A DNA stretch of 64,000 bases from Marinomonas sp. KMM3893 (GTDB lineage: Bacteria; Pseudomonadota; Gammaproteobacteria; Pseudomonadales; Marinomonadaceae), in NCBI RefSeq assembly GCF_004352855.1, contig NZ_SJSC01000003.1:62001-126000 (forward strand), in the 5' to 3' direction. The position numbers and the translations under genes are program-made. The notes under the pieces were generated by a model that searched no databases, was not told the DNA's origin, and saw only the letters and a program-made list of their open reading frames with translations. The stretch's first letter is position 1. The number at the start of each line of letters is the position of its first letter. Positions 18,178 through 27,648 of this stretch are shown piece after piece.

Positions 18178-20346
18178 ATGTCGACACGAATCCAGCAAGG
18201 TGGTTTGAGCATAGCGCAAGGTCTATGGCATTTGGTGAAGGAAGAAATAGCCCCAGGCACAGGCATCAGTCCGACCGCCTTTTGGGAAGGGTTTGAAGCC
18301 ACGTTAAATGACCTTGCTCCTAAAAATAAAGCCTTATTGGCCAAGCGCGATACCTTACAAACTCAGATAGACGAATGGCACTTAACGCATAACTGGTCGG
18401 CTGAGAATGCCACGGCGTATAAAACCTTTTTAAAAGAGATTGGCTATCTGTTGCCAGAAGGGGCCGCCTTTAAGGTCAGCACACAAAATGTAGACGAAGA
18501 GGTGGCTGAACAAGCAGGTCCCCAACTGGTTGTACCGCTTAAAAATGCGCGCTTTGCATTAAATGCCGCTAACGCTCGTTGGGGAAGCTTATACGATGCA
18601 CTTTATGGCACGGACGCCATTCCTGAGAGTGATGGCGCCGAGAGAACGAGTGCTTACAATCCCATTCGTGGCGACAAGGTCATTGCTTTTGGGCGTCATT
18701 TATTAGACCAAGCAGCACCGCTGATCGATGCCTCTCATCGTGATGCAACCGCCTACCAAGTAGACAACGCCGAGCTGGTTGTGACTTTATCGTCTGGTGA
18801 ACGAGTAGGCTTAGTAGAAGCAGATAAGTTCGTAGGCTTCAACGGAACCGAGTCCGCGCCAACGGCCATTTTATTAAAAAACAATGGTCTGCATATAGAG
18901 ATCCAGATCGACGCAAGGTCGCCTGTCGGCAAAACCGATAAAGCCTGTGTGAAAGATTTATTGGTTGAAGCGGCGATCACCACCATTATGGATTGCGAAG
19001 ACTCGATTGCGGCGGTGGACGCAGAAGACAAAATTGAGGTGTACCGTAATTGGTTGGGCTTAATGAAGGGCACCTTACAGGATCAATTTGAAAAAGGTGG
19101 CCAAACGGTCACTCGTATAATGAACCCTGATCGCAGTTATTTAACCCCCTCTGGTGAGTCATTGACCTTGCCTGGTCGTAGTTTGTTGTTTATTCGTAAT
19201 GTCGGTCATTTAATGACAAATTCAGCGATTGTCGATAGAGAGGGCAATGAAGTGCCTGAAGGCATTATGGATGGCTTTATCTGCGCTTACGCTGCAATGC
19301 ATGACCTGAATGGCACCACCGCTCGCAAAAACAGTCGTGCCGGCAGCGTTAATATAGTGAAGCCTAAAATGCACGGCCCGGAAGAGGTCGCTTTTGCGGT
19401 TGAATTATTTGCTCGTATAGAGGAAGTCTTACAGCTCAAACGCAACACATTAAAAATCGGCATCATGGACGAAGAGCGCCGCACCACGGTGAATTTGAAA
19501 GAATGCATTCGCGCGGCCAGTGAGCGAGTGGTGTTTATTAATACCGGTTTCCTTGATCGCACTGGCGATGAAATCCACACATCCATGTTGGCGGGGGCGT
19601 TCGTACCAAAATCCATCATGAAACAGCAGGCTTGGATTCAAGCGTACGAGGATTGGAATGTGGATATTGGCATTGAGTGCGGTTTGCCTGGCAAGGCGCA
19701 GATCGGCAAAGGCATGTGGGCCATGCCAGACGAAATGGCGGCGATGCTAGAGCAAAAAATCGCCCACCCGCGGTCTGGCGCCAACACGGCTTGGGTACCA
19801 TCGCCAAATGGTGCGACGCTTCATAGTACCCACTATCACACAGTAAATGTACGCGCTCAGCAACACACATTGGCCTCGCGGCCACGAGCCAAGCTTGATG
19901 ATATTTTGCAGATTCCTTTAATGGACGACCCAAGCGCACTCACTGCAGAGCAGATCAAATTTGAACTGGATAACAACGCTCAAGGGATATTAGGGTATGT
20001 GGTTCGCTGGATAGACCAAGGCGTGGGCTGCTCTAAAGTCCCCGACATTAATAATGTGGGCTTAATGGAAGACCGCGCCACCTTGCGTATTTCGTCGCAG
20101 CATCTGGCTAACTGGTTAGAGCATGGTGTTTGTACGCCAGAGCAAGTGATGGAGGCATTAAAGCGCATGGCCGCGATCGTAGACCAACAAAATGCCGATG
20201 ACCCTGCTTATCAACGCATGGCGCCAGGTTTTGATGGCATTGCCTTTAAGGCTGCGTGTGATCTTGTTTTTAAAGGGAAGTCTCAACCATCGGGTTACAC
20301 CGAGCCCTTGTTGCACGCCTATCGCATTGCCAAAAAAGCCGAATAA
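18178..20346 (+). CDS. glcB: Malate synthase G
   Basis: A 722-residue enzyme condensing glyoxylate with acetyl-CoA to malate. It is the long G isoform (about 720 residues) rather than the short A form. Characteristic segments are [53 protein letters not shown] and [20 protein letters not shown], with the substrate-binding Arg and Glu/Asp metal ligands lying in these. AAGG precedes the ATG. No other glyoxylate or glycolate gene is beside it. Confidence 0.96.
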   Translation: MSTRIQQGGLSIAQGLWHLVKEEIAPGTGISPTAFWEGFEATLNDLAPKNKALLAKRDTLQTQIDEWHLTHNWSAENATAYKTFLKEIGYLLPEGAAFKVSTQNVDEEVAEQAGPQLVVPLKNARFALNAANARWGSLYDALYGTDAIPESDGAERTSAYNPIRGDKVIAFGRHLLDQAAPLIDASHRDATAYQVDNAELVVTLSSGERVGLVEADKFVGFNGTESAPTAILLKNNGLHIEIQIDARSPVGKTDKACVKDLLVEAAITTIMDCEDSIAAVDAEDKIEVYRNWLGLMKGTLQDQFEKGGQTVTRIMNPDRSYLTPSGESLTLPGRSLLFIRNVGHLMTNSAIVDREGNEVPEGIMDGFICAYAAMHDLNGTTARKNSRAGSVNIVKPKMHGPEEVAFAVELFARIEEVLQLKRNTLKIGIMDEERRTTVNLKECIRAASERVVFINTGFLDRTGDEIHTSMLAGAFVPKSIMKQQAWIQAYEDWNVDIGIECGLPGKAQIGKGMWAMPDEMAAMLEQKIAHPRSGANTAWVPSPNGATLHSTHYHTVNVRAQQHTLASRPRAKLDDILQIPLMDDPSALTAEQIKFELDNNAQGILGYVVRWIDQGVGCSKVPDINNVGLMEDRATLRISSQHLANWLEHGVCTPEQVMEALKRMAAIVDQQNADDPAYQRMAPGFDGIAFKAACDLVFKGKSQPSGYTEPLLHAYRIAKKAE

Positions 20347-20370
20347 TTAAGGCGTCTTCTGTGTTATCAA

Positions 20371-20396
20371 AGCCGAGCCTGTCGCTCGGCTTTTTT
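20371..20396 (+). terminator. Rho-independent terminator after glcB
   Basis: AGCCGAGC and GCTCGGCT form a perfect 8-bp stem with a CTGTC loop, followed by TTTTTT. Confidence 0.92.
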
Positions 20397-20430
20397 GTCG
20401 CTATAATGGAGCCAATTTTATTTTGGATGG

Positions 20431-21684
20431 ATGGTTTTGCAGACTCTACAACAACTGAATAACGGTGAATTAAGCGGCGTAAAGCGCCTTCAATTGGCAG
20501 AAAATCTAAGTGAATTCCCCGAAGCTATTTACACGCTGGCAGATTCCTTGGAAATATTGGATTTGTCTAATAACGCGCTCTCCAGCTTGCCTGATGACCT
20601 CGCTCGATTGTCGAATCTGAGAATTTTGTTTTGTTCCAACAATCAGTTTACTCATCTGCCAGTAGGGCTTGGTGCCTGTCCTAAACTTGAAATGATTGGC
20701 TTTAAGAGTAACCAGATTCGTACTGTCTCCGGTGCCTCTTTGCCGCGCATTACCCGCTGGTTGATTTTGACGGATAACCAAATTGAAACCTTGCCAGAGG
20801 AAATAGGCTTGTTACCACGCTTGCAAAAGTTGGCGTTAGCGGGCAACCAATTGCGTGATATTCCAGAGTCCATTAGACATTGCCAGAACCTAGAGTTGAT
20901 CCGCTTGTCGGCGAATAAGCTGTCCTCCTTTCCAGACGCTTTATTAAGCTTGCCGAAATTGGCGTGGTTGGCGTTTTCGGGCAACCCTTTTTGTGCGGAT
21001 CGCCATTATCATCCAGAGTTTAAAACGGTCGCTGCCGAAGATTTGATCTTGCATCAGGTATTAGGTCAGGGGGCATCTGGGGTAATTTCTAAAGCGACTT
21101 GGCAGCGTAACCCTTATGGATTTCCTGATAGCATTGCTGTGAAGGTATTTAAAGGTGAGGTAACCAGCGATGGGTATCCTGAGGATGAATTGGATGCCTG
21201 TCTATCGATAGGGGTCCATGACAATATTGTGAAGCCATTAGCGCAAATTGACCAAGCTGATTGTTCCGCTTTGTTGATGGAGTTGATTCCTGAACACTAT
21301 CAAAACCTTGGTCAGCCACCGAGTTTAGCAAGCTGTACACGAGATACCTTCACGCAAGGGCAGGCTTTTTCCATTCAACAAATTCATTATATTGTGGCGC
21401 AAATGGACGCCGTGCTGCAGCACTTTATCGACAAAGAGATTTCCCACGGTGACTTATACGCACACAATGTGCTGATCAACCCAGATGGACACATTTTATT
21501 TGGCGATTTTGGCGCTGCGTCTAAATACGCCAATTTATCCGCTGAGCAACAGCAAGGCATCCAGCAAATAGAGCGGCGGGCTATGACGTTTTTTATCGAC
21601 GACATGCTGAGCCTTTGTGTTGCCTCAGATAAACACAGCGATCTATACGAAGCACTGCAACAGCGGGTCGTTAGGGGCGAGTAA
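20431..21684 (+). CDS. Leucine-rich-repeat protein kinase fusion
   Basis: A 417-residue protein with two parts. Residues about 15-195 are seven or more leucine-rich repeats of the form LxxLxLxxNxLxxLP (for example LEILDLSNNALSSLPDDLAR). Residues about 210-417 form a compact protein-kinase-like domain. Its glycine loop is LGQGASGVISKA, the lysine lies in IAVKVFKGE (about 237), the catalytic loop is HGDLYAHNVLIN (about 339; Asp and Asn present, Arg of HRD replaced by Gly), and GDFGAASKY stands for DFG. No membrane helix or signal peptide is seen, so it is cytoplasmic. The family is annotated as LRR kinase in other proteobacteria; substrates are unknown. It is monocistronic. Confidence 0.85.
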   Translation: MVLQTLQQLNNGELSGVKRLQLAENLSEFPEAIYTLADSLEILDLSNNALSSLPDDLARLSNLRILFCSNNQFTHLPVGLGACPKLEMIGFKSNQIRTVSGASLPRITRWLILTDNQIETLPEEIGLLPRLQKLALAGNQLRDIPESIRHCQNLELIRLSANKLSSFPDALLSLPKLAWLAFSGNPFCADRHYHPEFKTVAAEDLILHQVLGQGASGVISKATWQRNPYGFPDSIAVKVFKGEVTSDGYPEDELDACLSIGVHDNIVKPLAQIDQADCSALLMELIPEHYQNLGQPPSLASCTRDTFTQGQAFSIQQIHYIVAQMDAVLQHFIDKEISHGDLYAHNVLINPDGHILFGDFGAASKYANLSAEQQQGIQQIERRAMTFFIDDMLSLCVASDKHSDLYEALQQRVVRGE

Positions 21685-21709
21685 GCGCTCAGACTCATAG
21701 GGGAAGATC

Positions 21710-21749
21710 GCATCAAGAAATGCCATCACCGAACGGCCTTTCTTGATGC
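21710..21749. terminator. Hairpin between convergent LRR-kinase gene and cfa
   Basis: GCATCAAGAAA and TTTCTTGATGC form a perfect 11-bp stem around an 18-base loop, lying between two converging genes. There is no long T tract, so its strength as a terminator is uncertain. Confidence 0.5.
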
Positions 21750-21762
21750 CTTGTACAGCGTG

Positions 21763-22977
21763 TTAACGCACGCTTTGGTAACGAGCTAATCTGTCTACAC
21801 GCTTTCTTAGCACCACTTGATAAAGTTGTAGTGAGCGGCTGCGAAATGCCCCGGCACAGACCATCAAGTAATACACCCACATGCGATAAAAACGCTCACT
21901 ATATTGCTCCTTTAGGCTCGGCCATGCGGCAACGAAATTATCGTGCCATGCCATGAGCGTGGTTGCATAGTCAGGGCCAAAGTTATGCACGTCTTCAATC
22001 ACAAAATAAGGTTCTACCGCCTCGCTAATCTGGGTAAGAGATGGAATGACGCCATTACGGAAAATGTATTTATCTATCCATGGGTCTGTTCCCACTGAGG
22101 TTTTCGCGTTGCCAATGGTATGTAACACGAAGATGCCATCGTTTTTCATTAACCTGTGAGCCGTTCGCATATAGGTATCATAGTTTTTAGGGCCAACATG
22201 TTCGAACATGCCAATCGACACGAGTTTGTCGTATTGCCCATCTAAGCTTCGGTAATCTTGCAGAGCAATCTTGACCGGCAGTCCTTTACAGCGCTCATCG
22301 GCGAGTTTCTTTTGCTCTTTTGAAATAGTGATGCCGGTGACATTAACGCCATACTCTTTTGCGGCAAGCTCAGCAAAACTTCCCCAACCACAACCAATTT
22401 CTAATACCGATTCCCCTTTTTGTAACTTGGCTTTTTCACAGATCAGGCGCAGTTTATTGAGTTGGGCCTGATGGAGGTTCTTAGCCTGATGCCAATAGCC
22501 ACAAGAGTAGGCCATGGTCGGATCAAGCATGGCTTGGTACAAATCATTGCCGGCGTCGTAATGTTGTTCGCCGACCTGATAGGCGCGCTTTTCTGATTGT
22601 CGATTGATCACAGTCGCGGCTAACCAATGCCGTATTGTCACCCAACGGCCAGTGACTTTTTTATCGAGCTGAGCGTCAATAAGGCGGGAAATAAATTCGT
22701 CAATTTGCTCGCAATCCCACCAACCGTCTACATAGGCTTCACCTAAACCAAGAGACCCATGCCGTAAGATACGAGGCCATATAGCCTCGTTATGCACCTG
22801 AGGGTCCCAAGGATTACTGCCATTAATGGTGATGCCAGCGAGGGCGAGTTGCGTGCTAATCCATTGCTTAACCGATGATCTAGGTTTGCTTGATTTAAAA
22901 GAACCTGGGGGAGATTGAATCTGATGATCAGATGAAGAAGTCGTATTATGATCGAATTGTTCGCTGGACACGCCCAT
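21763..22977 (-). CDS. cfa: Cyclopropane-fatty-acyl-phospholipid synthase
   Basis: A 404-residue SAM-dependent enzyme that methylenates unsaturated acyl chains of membrane phospholipids. The SAM site VLEIGCGWGSFAELAAKEYG lies near residue 195. EHYDAGNDLYQAMLDPTMAYSCGYW precedes it, SIGMFEHVGPKNY follows, and the C-terminal CAGAFRSRSLQLYQVVL holds the conserved cysteine and glutamine. AGGAGAT precedes the ATG. About 30 polar residues at the N-terminus are extra compared with E. coli Cfa. Confidence 0.94.
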   Translation of the reverse strand: MGVSSEQFDHNTTSSSDHQIQSPPGSFKSSKPRSSVKQWISTQLALAGITINGSNPWDPQVHNEAIWPRILRHGSLGLGEAYVDGWWDCEQIDEFISRLIDAQLDKKVTGRWVTIRHWLAATVINRQSEKRAYQVGEQHYDAGNDLYQAMLDPTMAYSCGYWHQAKNLHQAQLNKLRLICEKAKLQKGESVLEIGCGWGSFAELAAKEYGVNVTGITISKEQKKLADERCKGLPVKIALQDYRSLDGQYDKLVSIGMFEHVGPKNYDTYMRTAHRLMKNDGIFVLHTIGNAKTSVGTDPWIDKYIFRNGVIPSLTQISEAVEPYFVIEDVHNFGPDYATTLMAWHDNFVAAWPSLKEQYSERFYRMWVYYLMVCAGAFRSRSLQLYQVVLRKRVDRLARYQSVR

Positions 22978-23260
22978 TTATTATCTCCTTATCATATTGA
23001 GCCGCAGAGTTTGCGATAGAGTTGGAAACACATTTTTCAAATATTACTCTTTTGAAAATGAAAACCTATAACAAAGAAACTATTAAGGTTATTGGAGAAT
23101 TTTATAAGAGGGAGGTGGGTTATCTCGGGCTAGAATGATTTATCACCGTTTAATAAGGTGATGTCTTATTCAAATTCACGGCCGTGTTGGTTCGGCGCGC
23201 ATGACGAAAAACAGCCTAGTGTAGACAATGGAAGAAAGCACTTTTATTACCGTGGAAGGC
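22978..23260. other. Upstream region of cfa, no gene seen
   Basis: About 280 bp between the start of cfa and the terminator downstream of ribH. It is AT-rich next to cfa and should hold the cfa promoter. No clear operator or frame was found. Confidence 0.4.
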
Positions 23261-23295
23261 AAAAAAAGCCTCATTTACGATCATAAATGAGGCTT
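23261..23295 (-). terminator. Rho-independent terminator after ribH
   Basis: On the minus strand AAGCCTCATTTA and TAAATGAGGCTT form a perfect 12-bp stem with a 6-base loop, followed by a run of seven T. It lies about 45 bp after the ribH stop. Confidence 0.93.
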
Positions 23296-23339
23296 GATAT
23301 GAGACAGTTTGAGCAAGCGACTCTTAATGAGTGCTGGGT

Positions 23340-23837
23340 TTATAGCAGCTCTTTTTTCGTCTTAGTTGTTAGCTGGATCGTCATGTCGCATGCGTTAGCA
23401 AGCTCGATGCCTTTCTTCACAAAGTGACGGCTGTAATAGCTAGAATGCTCATCGTGCTCATGGAAATTATGAGGTGTCAGTACCGCAGTAAGAACAGGCA
23501 CTTCTGTTTCTAGCTGTACTTGCATCAAAGCATTACACACGGTTTGAGCGACAAAATCGTGACGGTAGATACCACCATCAACCACAAGTGCGCTGCCAGC
23601 AATGGCCGCATATTGGCCGCTTTTCGCAAGCAGTTTTGCTTGCAAAGGAATCTCGTAAGCACCTGGAACAGGGAAGATGTCGATTTTGCTTAGGTCATAA
23701 CCGCGAGCGGCTAATTCCGTTTTAAACCCTTCCAAACAATTTAGCACTATGTCTGTGTGCCAAGAAGCATGGATAAATGCGATACGTTGGTCTGCTGAGT
23801 TAAAGTCAGTAACATTCGTTGTTGAGCTCTGATTCAT
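23340..23837 (-). CDS. ribH: 6,7-dimethyl-8-ribityllumazine synthase, RibH2 type
   Basis: A 165-residue enzyme of the penultimate riboflavin step, joining the ribityl-pyrimidine to 3,4-dihydroxy-2-butanone 4-phosphate. The sequence follows the decameric type II (Brucella RibH2-like) enzymes: FIHASWHTDIV, VPGAYEIPLQAKLLA, VDGGIYRHDFVAQTV and VLTPHNFHEHDEH. These replace the usual type I motifs. It is a single gene behind an FMN riboswitch and ahead of a strong terminator, separate from any rib operon. It may be a second, flavin-repressed lumazine synthase. Confidence 0.93.
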   Translation of the reverse strand: MNQSSTTNVTDFNSADQRIAFIHASWHTDIVLNCLEGFKTELAARGYDLSKIDIFPVPGAYEIPLQAKLLAKSGQYAAIAGSALVVDGGIYRHDFVAQTVCNALMQVQLETEVPVLTAVLTPHNFHEHDEHSSYYSRHFVKKGIELANACDMTIQLTTKTKKELL

Positions 23838-23965
23838 TTTTAAATCCTACAAATAAAGGTGAATCAGGGCGAACGGACAGGCAAATACTTCATCAAAAAT
23901 GAAGTACCTAACACTAGGCGATAGCACACCATAAGGCGTACCTTGCTTGAGGTATTGTCTGACGC

Positions 23966-24114
<149 letters not shown>

Positions 24115-24356
24115 AATCGAATAGTTTCGATATGTGCAATATACGGTTTTTTACAGAGCTGTGTCAAAGCATAGGATGATGTTTTCTAAGGAGATTCATT
24201 TTTATTGTCATCTTGCTAAGCGTAAAAGCGCTTTTGTTTCTGCTTTCAAAGAGCGAAAATAAGATTATCAAGGTTTTACCGCTTAGCTGGCGTTTACAAA
24301 ATGCGAGCTATCCACTTTTTTGATCTACTCGATTATTGTTTATGAAAGGAGTGTTT

Positions 24357-24731
24357 ATGAACGGAGTCTCTAAAATTACCGCCCATAAAAAATGGCTTGG
24401 TAGTGTGTGTGCTGGTTTCACTCTGATGGCGCTTACGGCCTGTAGTGGGGTGGAGAAACCACCCGCAGAAGACTACCCAAGCCTAGAAGATAGCCAAACG
24501 GACGTTGCGGATTACCTGTGCGCAGGCATGCCTTTAAAAGTCATGTTTCATGGGGAAGAAGCGCAGATCTTTTGGCAGCAAAAAACCTACAACTTAACCC
24601 GAGCGGTTAGCGCTTCTGGTGCCCATTACCTTGGCGAAGACGTGTCTTTTTGGGTGAAAGGTCAGCAAGCCGGTTTGGAAATAGAAGATCTTTCTAAAAT
24701 CAAATGTCAGCTTATTCGCGTCGAGTCTTAA
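24357..24731 (+). CDS. MliC-like lipoprotein (putative C-type lysozyme inhibitor)
   Basis: About 124 residues. It starts at ATG 24357, five bases after AAAGGAG; earlier in-frame starts lack this. A lipoprotein signal ends in a lipobox (MALTAC|S, Cys about residue 29). The mature part fits MliC/PliC: YLCAGMPLKVMF, then SASGAHYLGEDVSFWVKGQQ, which carries the Ser and Lys that plug the lysozyme active site in the family, and a paired C-terminal Cys (IKCQLIRV). It would protect peptidoglycan from C-type lysozyme. The call is by motif, from memory. Confidence 0.75.
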   Translation: MNGVSKITAHKKWLGSVCAGFTLMALTACSGVEKPPAEDYPSLEDSQTDVADYLCAGMPLKVMFHGEEAQIFWQQKTYNLTRAVSASGAHYLGEDVSFWVKGQQAGLEIEDLSKIKCQLIRVES

Positions 24732-24866
24732 TTCGACGCTGACTTCGCTCATTTACCTGAAGAACTCTCACGTTAACCTTGTCTGTTTTCATCTCCTCTT
24801 AGCGATTTCACGTGTACAATGGTCCGATTCGCGTATTGATAACGCACGACCATTTTAAGAGATGTA

Positions 24867-25643
24867 ATGAGCAAATTATTTGTAATGGGCATGGGCCCAG
24901 GTGATTTAGGGTTGGTTGCTCCAAATGCAACCAAAGCATTGGCCGCCTGCAGTGATTGGGTAGCCTACGGCTATTATTTAGACCTATTAGGTGAGCTGAG
25001 CGAAGGCAAAACCTTCCATGATTTACCGCTTGGTGAAGAAATTGGCCGAGCGCGTCTTGCGCTTACCTTAGCGGCACAGGGCAAGAGTACCGCGCTGATT
25101 TCCAGTGGCGACATTGGCATTTACGCCATGGCGACCTTGGTCTTTGAGTTGCTGGACCTGCAACTTCAAGGCAAAGAAAATCACCCTGAATGGCTGGATG
25201 TTGACATCGAAGTCATTCCCGGTATTTCTGCCATGCAAGCGGGTGCCAGCCGAGTAGGCGCCATGCTAGGTCATGACTTCTGTACCATTTCTCTTTCTGA
25301 CTTATTAACCCCATGGGAAACCATCGACAAGCGTCTTCATGCGTGTGGCGCGGGGGATTTTGTCGTCTCCTTTTACAATCCGGTTTCGAAAAAACGCGAT
25401 TGGCAATTAAATCACGCCCGTGATGTGTTGCTTCAATACCGACCTGCCAGCACCCCGGTGATGATAGGCCGCCAGTTAACTCGCCCAGAAGAAGAGATTA
25501 CCTTTACCACACTTGGCGAATTAGACGCCAAAGACGTGGACATGTTCACCATGGTCAGTGTGGGTAACTCAGACACGAAACACATTAAAAATGGCGAAAA
25601 ACAGTGGATTTATACTCCTCGCGGCTATTCTAAAAAGCTTTAA
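24867..25643 (+). CDS. cobJ: Precorrin-3B C17-methyltransferase
   Basis: A 258-residue SAM methyltransferase of the tetrapyrrole-methylase fold that contracts the corrin ring while methylating C17. It has the N-terminal GMGPGDLGLVAPNATKAL, then VAYGYYLDLL, the SSGDIGIYAMATLVFELL loop, VIPGISAMQAGASRVGAMLG and FYNPVSKKRDWQL near the C-terminal third, all CobJ/CbiH features. It leads the run cobJ-cobM-cobW-cobN-cbiX. No cobalamin riboswitch is apparent in the 135 bp upstream. Confidence 0.93.
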   Translation: MSKLFVMGMGPGDLGLVAPNATKALAACSDWVAYGYYLDLLGELSEGKTFHDLPLGEEIGRARLALTLAAQGKSTALISSGDIGIYAMATLVFELLDLQLQGKENHPEWLDVDIEVIPGISAMQAGASRVGAMLGHDFCTISLSDLLTPWETIDKRLHACGAGDFVVSFYNPVSKKRDWQLNHARDVLLQYRPASTPVMIGRQLTRPEEEITFTTLGELDAKDVDMFTMVSVGNSDTKHIKNGEKQWIYTPRGYSKKL

Positions 25644-25668
25644 CGCTGACTATATTTAAGGAGATCAA

Positions 25669-26448
25669 ATGACGGTTTACTTTATTGGTGCAGGCCCTGG
25701 TGACCCAGATCTGATGACGATCAAAGCGGTGAAAACCATGGCGCGTTGCCCGGTTGTTTTGTACGCGGGCTCACTGATTCCGACTCAGGTGATCGACAGT
25801 GTGCGTGACAGTGCCGAAGCCATTTACGACACCGCAGAAATGAACCTTGATGAAACCACCGCGGTGATTGAAAAAGCGGCGCAAGAAGGCAAAGATGTGG
25901 CGCGCTTACAGTGTGGTGATCCGGCTTTATATGGTGCCATTGGTGAACAAATTCGTCGTCTTGAAGTCTTAGACATTGATTATGAAGTGATACCAGGCGT
26001 GAGTGCGGTGGCGGCGTCTGCGGCCATGCTGAAAAAAGAGTTAACTCTGTCTGGTGTATCACAAACCGTCATCATGACGCGTTACGAAGGCAAAACCCCT
26101 TTCCCTGAAAGAGAGCGTTTGCCTGCCTTGGCGCAAAGTGGGGCGACCCTTGCGATTCACCTTGGTGTGACACGCATACACAAAATTGTCGACGAGCTTA
26201 TTCCACATTATGGCGCAGATTGCCCGGTGGCTGTGTGTTATCGAACCAGCTGGCCGGATCAAGATTATGTGGTCGGCACGTTAGCGGATATTGTTGCTAA
26301 AGTTCGGGAAAAAAAGTTTACTCGAACGAGCCTTATTTTAGTGGGTCAGGTGCTCGACACTGATGACTTTGCTGACTCCTATCTTTACGATAAAAGTCAG
26401 GCCCATATATTCCGAAAAATCCATCGTCAAAAAGACGACAAAAAATAA
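25669..26448 (+). CDS. cobM: Precorrin-4 C11-methyltransferase
   Basis: A 259-residue SAM methyltransferase that follows CobJ in corrin ring synthesis. Landmarks are GAGPGDPDLMTIKAVKTM, YAGSLIPTQVIDSV, RLQCGDPALYGAIGEQIRRL, VIPGVSAVAASAAMLKKELT and TRYEGKTPFPERERLP, typical of CobM/CbiF. AAGGAG precedes the ATG, 25 bp after cobJ. Confidence 0.94.
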   Translation: MTVYFIGAGPGDPDLMTIKAVKTMARCPVVLYAGSLIPTQVIDSVRDSAEAIYDTAEMNLDETTAVIEKAAQEGKDVARLQCGDPALYGAIGEQIRRLEVLDIDYEVIPGVSAVAASAAMLKKELTLSGVSQTVIMTRYEGKTPFPERERLPALAQSGATLAIHLGVTRIHKIVDELIPHYGADCPVAVCYRTSWPDQDYVVGTLADIVAKVREKKFTRTSLILVGQVLDTDDFADSYLYDKSQAHIFRKIHRQKDDKK

Positions 26449-26462
26449 AAGCAGGATTCATT

Positions 26463-27551
26463 ATGCAGCTTAATAAAATTCCAACAACGATCGTCACTGG
26501 CTTTTTAGGCAGTGGTAAAACGACCTTGCTGTCGAACGTATTAAAACAAGCGGCTGGCAAGCGTATTGCTGTTATCGTCAATGAGTTTGGCGAGTTAGAC
26601 ATAGATTCAGAGATTTTACGCTCTTGTCCTCTTGACTGCCCTGAAGGCGAAGAAGGTCAAGAAAGCAGCCAACGCAGCGACGATGGCTTCTATGAACTGG
26701 CCAATGGCTGTATCTGCTGCACAGTAGAAGAAGAATTTTTGCCAGTGATGGAGCAGTTGGTTGCACGTCGTGGCGACATCGACCATATCTTGATTGAAAC
26801 CAGTGGCTTGGCCCTGCCTAAGCCATTAGTACAAGCCTTTAACTGGCCGGGCATTAAAGAATATTGCACGGTCGATGCGGTGATCACAGTGGTTGATGGC
26901 CCAGCGGTAGCGGCAGGGCGTTTTGCTCACGATGAAAATCAAGTGCAAGCTCAGCGCCAAGCAGACGAAAGCCTTGATCATGACCCAAGCCTACAAGAAT
27001 TGCTGGACGATCAGCTAAGTGCCGCGGACCTTGTGGTGGTGAGTAAAAACGATTTGCTGGACGAAGGCGAGCGTGCTCGTGTGCAATCTGTCATTACGCA
27101 TGCGGTGCCCAATACGGTAAAAACGGTGTACATCGAAAACGGTGAAGCGGCGTTGGATATGTTGTTAGGCATTGATGCGGCAACAGAAAGCCGAATCGAC
27201 GAAGTGCATAACCATCACGATCATCACCATGCTCACGGTGCACACCATGATCATGCCCACGACCACTTTGATTCTTTTGTGATTACCTTAGGAGAAGTGT
27301 CTTCTGACTTATTGCAAGAAACCCTGACTCAGTTGATCGAAGAGCACAATATTTTCCGCGTTAAAGGGTTTGCCGCTGTGCATGGCAAGCCGATGCGACA
27401 AGTGTTTCAAGCCGTGGGAACACGCTTGGATCGTTATTTTGATCGCTTGTGGCTGCCGGAAGAAGTGCGCCAAACACAATTGGTGTTTATTGCTAAAGGT
27501 ATCTCAAAAGAGCAAATCGAAAACATTTTGCACGATGCATTAAGTGCCTGA
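26463..27551 (+). CDS. cobW: CobW, cobalt-supplying GTPase
   Basis: A 362-residue P-loop GTPase of the COG0523 family. Walker A is GFLGSGKTTLL; the metal-site CxCC motif is ANGCICCTVEEEF; NEFGELDID and SKNDLLDEG are GTPase motifs; and a His-rich stretch (HNHHDHHHAHGAHHDHAHDH, about residues 247-266) precedes the C-terminal domain. It is placed between cobM and cobN, the usual position of CobW, where it is thought to deliver cobalt to the CobNST chelatase. It lies 14 bp after cobM. Confidence 0.94.
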   Translation: MQLNKIPTTIVTGFLGSGKTTLLSNVLKQAAGKRIAVIVNEFGELDIDSEILRSCPLDCPEGEEGQESSQRSDDGFYELANGCICCTVEEEFLPVMEQLVARRGDIDHILIETSGLALPKPLVQAFNWPGIKEYCTVDAVITVVDGPAVAAGRFAHDENQVQAQRQADESLDHDPSLQELLDDQLSAADLVVVSKNDLLDEGERARVQSVITHAVPNTVKTVYIENGEAALDMLLGIDAATESRIDEVHNHHDHHHAHGAHHDHAHDHFDSFVITLGEVSSDLLQETLTQLIEEHNIFRVKGFAAVHGKPMRQVFQAVGTRLDRYFDRLWLPEEVRQTQLVFIAKGISKEQIENILHDALSA

Positions 27552-27584
27552 TGCACGGTTAAAGTAACGAGCAAGATTTGCCAA

Positions 27585-27612
27585 TAATAACGGTCAGTCA
27601 TAACCGTTATTA
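27585..27612 (+). promoter_or_regulatory. Hairpin between cobW and cobN
   Basis: TAATAACGGT and ACCGTTATTA form a perfect 10-bp stem with an 8-base loop in the 97-bp cobW-cobN gap. No T tract follows, so it is more likely an mRNA-stability or processing hairpin than a full terminator. Confidence 0.4.
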
Positions 27613-27648
27613 ACAAGAGTAAAAACGTAAGCGAAAAGCGGAGAAGAC

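Noticed and set aside
24732..24866. Cobalamin riboswitch upstream of cobJ
   Set aside because: I looked for the B12 box and surrounding helices and did not find them; the 135-bp gap is short for this element.
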